Positions 1 to 5,467 of a stretch of DNA of 5,605 nucleotides are shown one piece after another (positions within the stretch are counted from its first letter, which is position 1; the number at the start of each line of letters is the position of its first letter). The stretch spans positions 1-5,605 of the forward strand of contig DATIDP010000005.1 in the NCBI GenBank assembly GCA_035456265.1, read 5' to 3'. The translations under genes were made by a program, and so were the position numbers. This DNA is from DASUPK01 sp035456265 (GTDB lineage: Bacteria > Actinomycetota > Thermoleophilia > Solirubrobacterales > 70-9). Below the pieces are notes generated by a model, which did no database searches, was not told the DNA's origin, and worked only from the letters and a program-made list of their open reading frames with translations.

Positions 1-38
1 TGGTCGTTCAGGTAGATCCCGAGGAGCTTGCGGTCCAT
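1..38 (-). CDS. Start of an unknown protein, truncated by the window edge
   Basis: The ATG at 38 opens the reading frame MDRKLLGIYLND, which runs off the left edge. The same frame is closed upstream by the stop codon of the CooC-like gene at 90-92 and contains no other ATG, GTG or TTG between, so this ATG is the only start available. It has only a weak ribosome site (GGCGGG, 12 bases away, inside a hairpin). The N-terminus resembles small helical proteins of unknown function that I recall as beginning in a similar way, but twelve residues are too few to name a family. Same-strand position 51 nt behind the previous gene suggests it belongs to the operon. Confidence 0.55.
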   Translation of the reverse strand, partial: MDRKLLGIYLND

Positions 39-50
39 GACCGTGGATTG

Positions 51-65
51 CCCGCCGCGGGCGGG
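51..65 (-). other. Small GC hairpin in the 51-nt gap after the CooC-like gene
   Basis: Positions 51-56 (CCCGCC) and 60-65 (GGCGGG) form a perfect 6-bp stem with a 3-base loop. No T-tract follows on either strand, so it does not look like an intrinsic terminator. On the minus-strand mRNA it lies just upstream of the next start codon and could affect ribosome access. It may also be chance in such GC-rich DNA. Confidence 0.3.
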
Positions 66-89
66 GACAAACTTCCGCTGCGGCCCACT

Positions 90-704
90 TCAACGTGGGT
101 TTCGCGAGATCTCGGTAGCGAGGGCGGCGGCTACCTCCACCGGCTCGCCGCGGCGGTTGAGAACACGTGTCCATGGGACCTGTCTCGCCCGGCACGCGCC
201 CTCGACCCGCTCGGCGGTCGACTCGGCCACGCGCGTCCCGTCGGTCAAGACGAAGCACCAGTCCGCCGGATTGAGGACCCCGCCGACCGCCACCCGTGTG
301 AGCTCGGGACCGGGCCCCAGGTCGGTGATCGTGAAGTCGAACCTATCCGCGATCAGGACCCCGGCTATCCCCCTGGCAACCGCGTCGGAGAGCGGGGTCT
401 CGCTTGGCGGCCCGCCGAGCAACTGGAGGTTCGCGGCGATCTCGACGAGATCAGGTTCCCGGACCAGTTCGAGTGTCCCGTTGGCCGGCCGCAACGCGTC
501 GCCGGTGAATCGAGAAAGGCTTGCCGAGCTAACACCCAGCTCCTCACCCAGGGTCGGATTGGGATCGCAATCAACCGCAAGCGTCGTGGCACCGCCCGCG
601 GCGAGCTCTCTCGCGATCAGCGCCGAGATCGTGGTCTTCCCCACACCCCCCTTGCCGGCGACGGTGATCTTCAACCTGCGGCGCGGCGAAGCCAGTCCCG
701 CCAC
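90..704 (-). CDS. CooC/MinD-like ATPase, short form lacking the CxC motif
   Basis: This 204-residue P-loop ATPase is related to CooC/MinD. Its deviant Walker A is GKGGVGKTT at residues 17-25, VDCDPNP lies at 44-50, and the switch II-like segment TDLGPGPELTRVAVGG covers 127-142. It is about 60 residues shorter than the CooC copy at 2479-3267, and the stretch where that copy has GCYCGMHATV reads LGGPPSETPLSDAVARGI, without cysteine. Direct nickel binding in the CooC manner is therefore unlikely. It follows hypB, so a helper role in nickel transfer or cluster assembly is plausible but inferred. The start is uncertain: GTG 704 has GAGGGG eight bases upstream and overlaps hypB by 34 bases, while TTG 674 would overlap the hypB stop as TTGA and give the usual MKITVAGKGG N-terminus (194 residues). 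Confidence 0.87.
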   Translation of the reverse strand: MAGLASPRRRLKITVAGKGGVGKTTISALIARELAAGGATTLAVDCDPNPTLGEELGVSSASLSRFTGDALRPANGTLELVREPDLVEIAANLQLLGGPPSETPLSDAVARGIAGVLIADRFDFTITDLGPGPELTRVAVGGVLNPADWCFVLTDGTRVAESTAERVEGACRARQVPWTRVLNRRGEPVEVAAALATEISRNPR

Positions 705-1333
705 GCCGGGGTCCCCTCGCCAGTCTTCGCGCTGACCAGCATCCGATCCACATCCGGGTGGACGGCATCCAGGTTCCGGAGAAAGGCATCTAGGTCGTAG
801 TCAAGATGCGGCAGCAGATCGATCTTGTTGACGAGCACCAGGTCGCAGGTCCGAAACATGAGCGGATACTTGAGCGGCTTGTCTTCGCCCTCGGCGACCG
901 AGCAGACCATCACCCTGGCGTCCTCCCCGACCCGGAACTCAGCCGGGCAGACCAGGTTTCCGACGTTTTCGATCACCAGCAGATCGATGTCGTTCAAAGG
1001 CACCTCGGGCAGAGCCGAGCGGACCATGTTCGCGTCCAGGTGGCATTCGCCGCCGAAACCCGGATCCGTATTGATCTGCGTGACCGGCAGGTGTAGCGAT
1101 GCCAGCCGGTCGGCATCCAGCGTCCCCCGAACGTCGCCCTCCAGAACGCCGATCCGCACCTCGCCGACATCCTCAAGCGCCCGCTCGAGCAGCGATGTCT
1201 TGCCCGCTCCGGGTGCGCTCATCTGGTTGATGACGGTTACCCCGTGACGGTCGAAGTCCCGGCGGTTGTCGCGCGCGATCGTCTCGTTCGCGTCGAGTAC
1301 GCCCTCCGAGACGTTCACCCGCGCGCGGTGCAT
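671..1333 (-). CDS. hypB: Hydrogenase maturation GTPase HypB
   Basis: This 220-residue SIMIBI GTPase delivers nickel to the hydrogenase precursor together with HypA. The P-loop is SAPGAGKT at residues 39-46, the metal-binding Cys-His pair of the G domain is C97-H98 in GGECHLDANMV, IENVGNLVC at 121-129 carries the third conserved Cys (C129), and NKID at 169-172 gives guanine specificity. The N-terminus has neither the CxxGCxC high-affinity nickel motif of E. coli HypB nor a His-rich stretch, so it is a minimal HypB with only the G-domain metal site. The first P-loop residues read SAPG rather than the common SSPG. The chosen ATG at 1333 has a strong ribosome site and overlaps hypA by 19 bases; GTG 1318 is an alternative start. 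The stop overlaps the next gene. Confidence 0.95.
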   Translation of the reverse strand: MHRARVNVSEGVLDANETIARDNRRDFDRHGVTVINQMSAPGAGKTSLLERALEDVGEVRIGVLEGDVRGTLDADRLASLHLPVTQINTDPGFGGECHLDANMVRSALPEVPLNDIDLLVIENVGNLVCPAEFRVGEDARVMVCSVAEGEDKPLKYPLMFRTCDLVLVNKIDLLPHLDYDLDAFLRNLDAVHPDVDRMLVSAKTGEGTPAWRDWLRRAAG

Positions 1334-1707
1334 TGCTCCTCCTCGACGTCGATCGACTCCACCTCCAGCTCCTGGCCCGCGACCACACCTGCGTCGCCCG
1401 CGCCGCACGCGGGACAGCGGAAGGAGGGTGCGGCCACCAATTGACCAATCTCGGTGGCGGGCCGTGGCGTGGGATCCCACTCGCGGCCGCATCTCGCGCA
1501 TCTGAGCCGGGCGGCAATCATCTCCAGCTCGAGCCGGGCTCCATCGCAGGCGGTCTCGCGCGACACGATCTCGAAATTGAAGCGCAGCGACTCAGGTACC
1601 ACCTGCCGGAGGGCGCCAACGCGCACACGTACAACCGTCACGTCCCGGCCCTCGGCATGTCGGAGCGCGGCCTCGACGATTGCTCTGCTCAGAGCCAGCT
1701 CATGCAT
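1315..1707 (-). CDS. hypA: Hydrogenase nickel-incorporation protein HypA
   Basis: This 130-residue nickel metallochaperone starts with MHELALSRAIVE, including the N-terminal His2 that binds nickel in HypA. The central VRVGALRQVVPESLRFNFE matches the family, and the zinc site is complete as two CxxC pairs: C70/C73 and C98/C101. HypA passes nickel, with HypB, to the hydrogenase large-subunit precursor in the cytoplasm. Family members are usually about 113-120 residues. The extra length comes mainly from loops between the CxxC pairs and an acidic tail whose codons contain the hypB ribosome site. The start at 1707 is set by the conserved MHE and by a GAGG eight bases upstream. It lies 31 nt after padR and overlaps hypB. 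Confidence 0.95.
   Translation of the reverse strand: MHELALSRAIVEAALRHAEGRDVTVVRVRVGALRQVVPESLRFNFEIVSRETACDGARLELEMIAARLRCARCGREWDPTPRPATEIGQLVAAPSFRCPACGAGDAGVVAGQELEVESIDVEEEQCTARG
1337..1344 (-). promoter_or_regulatory. hypB ribosome binding site embedded in hypA
   Basis: GAGGAGGA on the minus strand lies three bases upstream of the ATG at 1333 (AGGAGG with a 4-nt spacer). The same bases encode the Glu-Glu-Glu run in the HypA tail. It supports ATG 1333 over the GTG at 1318, which overlaps the hypA stop as GTGA. Confidence 0.65.
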
Positions 1708-1738
1708 CGTCGGTACCTCGCGCGCCCGCGCCGACGTG

Positions 1739-2140
1739 TCAGCGAACTGAGGCTGCGTCGTCGCGAGAGGGCCGGGCCGCGCGGGCTCGGCGCGGCAGCG
1801 CAACGAACTCCTGGTAACGGCTCAGGAAGCGCGCGACCGTCTCCTGACCGGAGGCGATTGCCTTGGCGTTGCGGTGCAGCTCCTCCATGCCCGCCCGAGT
1901 GATCTCGTAGGTGCGGCGATCCGGCCCGTTGACGGAGGGCTCCCACGCCGACCAAACCAGCTTCTCCTTCTCCAGAGCTCGCAGCGCCCGGTAGAGACCG
2001 CCGGGATCGGAGCCGTCGAACCCCAGCGCCTGCACGCGTTCCAGCAGGTCGTAGCCGTGTGCCTTCTCTTCACGCAGCAACAGCAGCAGGCATGGGCGCA
2101 GGAAGTTCTTCGGCAATGCGGGCGCCGGCTCAGTGGGCAT
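1739..2140 (-). CDS. PadR-family transcriptional regulator
   Basis: This 133-residue protein carries the PadR winged-helix domain at about residues 13-95. Helix 1 is FLRPCLLLLL, followed by HGYDLLERVQALGF, the GGLYRALRALEKEKLV recognition region, and the wing with WEPSVNGPDRRTYEIT. A helix at about 97-115 could mediate dimerisation, and the final 20 residues are Arg/Ala-rich and probably flexible. PadR proteins are usually repressors that respond to small ligands or stress; the ligand here cannot be told. The ATG at 2140 overlaps the stop of the winged-helix gene by 11 bases, with a GAGG about nine bases upstream. Its position between cooC and hypA suggests control of this operon, but I found no convincing ATGT-ACAT-type PadR operator in the window. 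Confidence 0.9.
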   Translation of the reverse strand: MPTEPAPALPKNFLRPCLLLLLREEKAHGYDLLERVQALGFDGSDPGGLYRALRALEKEKLVWSAWEPSVNGPDRRTYEITRAGMEELHRNAKAIASGQETVARFLSRYQEFVALPRRARAARPSRDDAASVR

Positions 2141-2486
2141 GCGCTCGATCCTCGAGGCAGCGCGCGGCCTCCTCCGGCGAGGAATGGCACCAGCAATCCT
2201 CGTCGCACTCGCCGTGAGTCGGCCGGGTGAGATCGGCGAACTCGTCCGCGAACGAGCGCTTGCCCAGCTCGATCCCCTTCTCAGTGAGCCTGAAGCGGCC
2301 ACCCTTCTGATCCAGATAGCCCTCGTCCGCGAAGCGAAGCAGGAATGGTCCCAGGGTTTGGGCGGGGACTGCGAGGAAACCGGCGAGCTCGGACGCAGCC
2401 GGTCGCTCGGCCAACCCCTCGGCGTTCATCCAGTACATCGCCTGCAGCACTTCATCGCGCACTCGCAGCGCTTCCAGCTCACTCAT
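2130..2486 (-). CDS. Small winged-helix protein with Cys/His-rich C-terminal tail
   Basis: This 118-residue protein looks like a winged-helix DNA-binding domain at residues 5-75: helices at about 8-20, 31-39 and 43-54, then a wing pattern QKGGRFRLTEKGIELG. After a linker the tail is rich in possible metal ligands: H91, C94, C98, C100, H101, C110, H116 and H118, in the context HGECDEDCWCH. I recall uncharacterised winged-helix proteins ending in a similar HGEC...CxCH block, but I know no assigned function. The tail could bind Fe-S, zinc or nickel, making this a candidate metal or redox sensor for the operon; that is inference. The ATG at 2486 overlaps the cooC-like gene by eight bases and has no clear ribosome site, so translation is probably coupled. 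The longer reading frame upstream lies inside the CooC gene and was not used. Confidence 0.82.
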   Translation of the reverse strand: MSELEALRVRDEVLQAMYWMNAEGLAERPAASELAGFLAVPAQTLGPFLLRFADEGYLDQKGGRFRLTEKGIELGKRSFADEFADLTRPTHGECDEDCWCHSSPEEAARCLEDRAHAH

Positions 2487-3267
2487 GGCCGCTGACATTC
2501 GCAGTGCCATTCGCGCCCAGGCTGCGCGCAATGCCGCCAATCGCCTCAACCGCGGGAGCGTCGGCCGCGAAGTCGAGGGGCGCGGCCTCGGCCCGCTCCG
2601 CCTCGAGCAGCTTCTCGTCGTAGGGGACCGTCGCGATGATCTCGAGATCATGCTTCGCGGCGAACTCATCCACCGCCGCCTGCTCGTTCTCGTCGCGGAC
2701 CTTGTTGGCCACCAGGAGAACCCGCTTCAGACCGAGGCCACGTGCCAGCTCCGCCATGCGGCGGCCGGTCTCGAGGGACTTGAAGTACGGCTCGACCACG
2801 GTGAGCATCACATCCGCGTACTTGGCAGTCCCGCGCGTGAGATGCTCCGGGGAGGCCTCTGTGTCGAGGAGGGTGACGTCGGCGTCCGCGTCGGTCGCCG
2901 ACTCGATCAGCTCGCGCACCGTCGCATGCATCCCGCAGTAGCAGCCGCTGCCGGCATCTTCCTCTTGCGGGTGGGCCATGACGAGCAGGGTCACGCCATC
3001 GGGTCCCGACACCGAGTGGGTGGACCGAAGCTCCTCCAGGGACTTCTTGAGCTCGAAGCCGTCATCGCCGCGCTCGAGAAGGCCAGTGGGCAGCACGGGG
3101 AGGTCATTGATTCGATCAGCGGGGATACCGAGCGTCAGAGCGAGGTTGGGATTGGTGTCGCCGTCGATTGCGAGAACAGTGTGTCCGTCGCGTGCGATCA
3201 GCCTCGCCAGGGTGCCGGAGATCGAGGTCTTCCCCGAGCCTCCCTTGCCAGCGATTGCGAGCTTCAT
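2479..3267 (-). CDS. cooC: CooC-type nickel-insertion ATPase with CxC metal motif
   Basis: This 262-residue protein belongs to the MinD/CooC group of SIMIBI P-loop ATPases. It has a deviant Walker A at residues 7-14 (KGGSGKT with signature Lys8), a switch I-like IDGDTNPNL at 34-42, and the switch II segment DTEASPEHLTRGT at 135-147, close to the CooC form. C109-Y110-C111 in GCYCGMHATVREL matches the CxC pair that binds metal at the dimer interface of characterised CooC from Carboxydothermus. Length is normal for CooC. CooC matures the Ni-Fe-S cluster of anaerobic CO dehydrogenase. No such enzyme is seen here and the flanking genes are hydrogenase-type, so the client may be a hydrogenase or an unseen CO dehydrogenase. 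A strong ribosome site fixes the start. Its end overlaps the next gene by eight bases. Confidence 0.9.
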   Translation of the reverse strand: MKLAIAGKGGSGKTSISGTLARLIARDGHTVLAIDGDTNPNLALTLGIPADRINDLPVLPTGLLERGDDGFELKKSLEELRSTHSVSGPDGVTLLVMAHPQEEDAGSGCYCGMHATVRELIESATDADADVTLLDTEASPEHLTRGTAKYADVMLTVVEPYFKSLETGRRMAELARGLGLKRVLLVANKVRDENEQAAVDEFAAKHDLEIIATVPYDEKLLEAERAEAAPLDFAADAPAVEAIGGIARSLGANGTANVSGHE

Positions 3268-3272
3268 GGCTT

Positions 3273-3279
3273 CTCCTCC
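3273..3279 (-). promoter_or_regulatory. Strong ribosome binding site of the CooC-type gene
   Basis: GGAGGAG on the minus strand sits five bases before the ATG at 3267, in the 14-nt gap after the VWA stop codon. It is one of the two best Shine-Dalgarno matches in the window and fixes the start. It suggests fresh ribosome loading here rather than coupling alone. Confidence 0.8.
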
Positions 3280-3281
3280 GA

Positions 3282-4580
3282 CTAGATGCGGACTGCAGGT
3301 ACCGAGGATACCGGCCGCTGGCGCCGGGCCGGACGGGCCCCACCGAGGCCCCTGACCAGCTCGGCGAGCCCGTGGATCGCCCGGGGATCGTGTCCGGGGA
3401 TGAAGTCGTCGACGTATGGCATCGCGGCGCGCATTCCGACGGCGAGCGGCTGCATGTCGATGTCAGCAGGCCGGGGGTTGACCCAAATCAGGCGGCGGGA
3501 TTGGAGTTGAAGGCGTCGCACCTCCCGGCGGAGCAGCTCTGGGTCCCCCCGATCCCACCCATCGCTGAAGATGATCACGATCGCACCGCGTGCGATTCCG
3601 CGCCGCCCCCAGGACCGGTTGAAGTTCGCCAGGGCCGCACCGATCCGCGTTCCCCCGGACCAATCGCCGACCGAAGCCCTGGCCCGCTCGAGTGCGCGTT
3701 TGACGTCGCGGTCGTCCAGGGTCGCAGTCAGCCGGGTGAGGCCGGTGGCGAAGACGAACGCCTCGGCCTTGATGCCCGCTGCGACGGCAGCGCGCAGCGA
3801 GGCCAGCAGCACCCTCGAGCAGCGCTCCATGGACCCGGAGACGTCGGTGAACAACACGAGTCGACGAGGACGTACGGAGGCCGCCGACCAGGCGGGACGA
3901 ATGGCCTCGCCGTCCGTCCGAAGGGCACGTCTCATCGTCCGGCGCAGGTCCAGCCTGCCCCTCCTCTGTGACGGTCGAAGTCGACGCGAGAGCCGTTCGG
4001 GATGGGCGCGGCGGAGGGCATCCGCGAGCGCCCGGACCGCATCGAGCTCTGCGGGCTCGTAAGCGAGACGTCGCATCTCGGTTGCGATCTCTTCGGGGCT
4101 GTACGCGGCCAGAACGCCATGTCTGCGTCCCTGGCCCGGCTCCTGGGCCCCGGCCGTCGGTATCTCCTGGGCGGCGCGCGAAGCCCCGCCGTCGAGCAGA
4201 TGCCCGGAGCGGCCCTCGAGGCGGAACTGGGGCAGGGATTCGCCGCCATGCTGCGGCCCGGGCAGTCGAGGATCCGTCTCGCCGTGCTCGGCACGCGGTC
4301 CGGGGGGGCCGCTCAGCCTCTGGCCCTTCCAGAAGCGGTCGAAGACGCGCTCGAACGCCGGCCCCTCATGCGGACCGCGCAGGAAACAGGCCCTGGCCGC
4401 CCAGCGCACCTGTTCCCGGTCACCGATGTCGATGGAGGCCAGCGCACGCGAGAGGGCAAGCTCCTGGTCAACGGTCGTCGGAATGCCCTCCGCGCGGAGC
4501 GCGCGCCCAAGAGCGATCACCGCGTCCGTCAGCCAGGCGGATGCCTCGGGAACCTCGGCCTGCGGCGGCATCCGGGTCAC
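3282..4580 (-). CDS. VWA-domain protein, CoxE-like partner of the MoxR ATPase
   Basis: This 432-residue cytoplasmic protein has no signal peptide or membrane segment. Residues 1-90 are helical. Residues 90-155 form a Gly/Pro/Gln-rich, probably disordered linker, and a basic helical stretch reaches about 225. A VWA domain follows at about 238-412. Its MIDAS is complete: DVSGS (D246, S248, S250), T311 in SGGTRIG and D340 in SDGWD. This architecture matches the CoxE-like VWA family, whose members act with MoxR ATPases as substrate adaptors in metal-cofactor assembly. The start is a GTG overlapping the ATPase stop as GTGA, preceded by GGGAGG with a 4-nt spacer; an ATG nine bases downstream is possible but worse placed. 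It ends with TAG 14 nt before the cooC-like gene. The target protein is not known from the sequence. Confidence 0.9.
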   Translation of the reverse strand: MTRMPPQAEVPEASAWLTDAVIALGRALRAEGIPTTVDQELALSRALASIDIGDREQVRWAARACFLRGPHEGPAFERVFDRFWKGQRLSGPPGPRAEHGETDPRLPGPQHGGESLPQFRLEGRSGHLLDGGASRAAQEIPTAGAQEPGQGRRHGVLAAYSPEEIATEMRRLAYEPAELDAVRALADALRRAHPERLSRRLRPSQRRGRLDLRRTMRRALRTDGEAIRPAWSAASVRPRRLVLFTDVSGSMERCSRVLLASLRAAVAAGIKAEAFVFATGLTRLTATLDDRDVKRALERARASVGDWSGGTRIGAALANFNRSWGRRGIARGAIVIIFSDGWDRGDPELLRREVRRLQLQSRRLIWVNPRPADIDMQPLAVGMRAAMPYVDDFIPGHDPRAIHGLAELVRGLGGARPARRQRPVSSVPAVRI

Positions 4581-5467
4581 GCGGCCTCCCGCTGGCCTCC
4601 GCCCTCCGGGCCTCCACCCCGGGCCCGCTCGATCAGCCCCGCGACCCCTTCCCCCTTGACCCTCTCGATGTCCTCGTGGGCCTTGAGCAGGGAACCCAGA
4701 GATCGTTCGGTGAGCTCCGGCTCGACCTCGGAAGCACCGAGCGCCGCCAGCGACTCAGTCCAATCGAGCGTTTCCCCGACGCCGGGAACGCGGTAGAGGT
4801 CGAGCCAGCGAAGCTGTTCGACGAGCGCGCACGCTTGTGCCGCCAACCTCTCCGAGACCTCCGGGAGCCGTGCCCTCACGATCGCCGTCTCCCGACTTAG
4901 GTCTGGATGCTCGATCCAGTGGTACAGGCAACGGCGTCGCAGCGCGTCGTGCAGCTCGCGGGTCCTGTTCGAGGTGATCACGACGACCGGGGGCTGCTCC
5001 GCGGTCACAGTCCCGATCTCGGGGATCGTCACCTGAAAATCGGAGAGGAACTCGAGCAGGAAGGCTTCGAACTCGTCATCGGCGCGGTCCAGTTCGTCGA
5101 TCAGGAGAACGCACCCCGGGTTGGCCAGTGCCTGGAGCAGTGGCCTGCGGACCAGGAAGCGCTCCGAATACAGGGGCTCGGCACCCTCGCCGCGCAGATG
5201 GAGGAGCTGCCGCTGGTAGTCCCAGTCGTAGAGCGCATGATGAACGTCGATCCCCTCGTAGCACTGCAACCGCACCAGCGGGACATCGGTCGCGGCGGCG
5301 AGCGCCTTGGCGAGCTCGGTCTTCCCTACTCCGGGCTCGCCCTCGACCAGAAGCGGCCGGCGGATCCGCAGCGCGAGGAACACCACCGTCGCCAGTCCCT
5401 CATCCACGAGGTAGCGCTCGGCGGCGAGCGAAACGCGAAGCTCATCGATGGACCGGGGTCCGTTCAT
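4577..5467 (-). CDS. MoxR-family AAA+ ATPase, CoxD-like
   Basis: This 296-residue protein is a cytoplasmic AAA+ ATPase. Walker A is GEPGVGKT at residues 43-50, Walker B is VLLIDELD at about 120-127, sensor 1 is TSN at 165-167, and a putative arginine-finger run RRRC lies at 177-180. A GVGETLDW segment near the C-terminus is typical of the CoxD-like branch of MoxR proteins. The last 20 residues are Gly/Glu-rich and look disordered. MoxR ATPases work with VWA partners as chaperones in cofactor assembly; CoxD is required to mature the Mo/Cu site of aerobic CO dehydrogenase. The partner VWA gene follows immediately with a GTGA overlap. I chose the ATG at 5467 because it overlaps the upstream stop as ATGA; an in-frame GTG at 5494 would add nine residues. 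The role here, remodelling a hydrogenase precursor, is inferred. Confidence 0.92.
   Translation of the reverse strand: MNGPRSIDELRVSLAAERYLVDEGLATVVFLALRIRRPLLVEGEPGVGKTELAKALAAATDVPLVRLQCYEGIDVHHALYDWDYQRQLLHLRGEGAEPLYSERFLVRRPLLQALANPGCVLLIDELDRADDEFEAFLLEFLSDFQVTIPEIGTVTAEQPPVVVITSNRTRELHDALRRRCLYHWIEHPDLSRETAIVRARLPEVSERLAAQACALVEQLRWLDLYRVPGVGETLDWTESLAALGASEVEPELTERSLGSLLKAHEDIERVKGEGVAGLIERARGGGPEGGGQREAA
4585..4590 (-). promoter_or_regulatory. Ribosome binding site supporting the GTG start of the VWA gene
   Basis: GGGAGG on the minus strand lies four bases upstream of the GTG at 4580, inside the 3' end of the MoxR gene. It favours the GTG over the ATG at 4571, for which the spacing would be 13 nt. 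Confidence 0.55.

Noticed and set aside
51..65. Intrinsic terminator after the CooC-like gene
   Set aside because: The hairpin stem is short and no T-run follows on either strand; another gene start lies directly downstream, so termination here is not supported.
28..800. Two overlapping long plus-strand frames over the left end
   Set aside because: Both lie opposite the CooC-like ATPase and the hypB end, which have clear motifs. Neither protein shows a domain or a convincing ribosome site.
1334..1501. N-terminal extension of HypB that might carry a nickel motif
   Set aside because: The extra 56 residues are Arg/Gly-rich out-of-frame reading of hypA with no CxxGCxC motif. The strong ribosome site before ATG 1333 marks the real start.
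2487..2669. N-terminal extension of the winged-helix gene
   Set aside because: The upstream in-frame residues are Ser/Arg-rich and lie wholly inside the CooC coding region; the domain begins at the ATG at 2486.
2485..3285. 266-residue plus-strand open frame opposite the CooC gene
   Set aside because: It mirrors the antisense of a gene with clear ATPase motifs, its protein is Arg/Gly/His-rich without a recognisable domain, and long antisense frames are normal in DNA this GC-rich.
3968..4900. 310-residue plus-strand open frame across the VWA/MoxR junction
   Set aside because: The translation is low-complexity Arg/Pro/Ala and spans the junction of two well-supported minus-strand genes; it is a GC-driven shadow.
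3282..5467. Nitric-oxide reductase or Rubisco activation pair (NorQ/NorD, CbbQ/CbbO)
   Set aside because: These are also MoxR/VWA pairs, but the VWA protein is of CoxE size and layout, and no denitrification or carbon-fixation gene is nearby.
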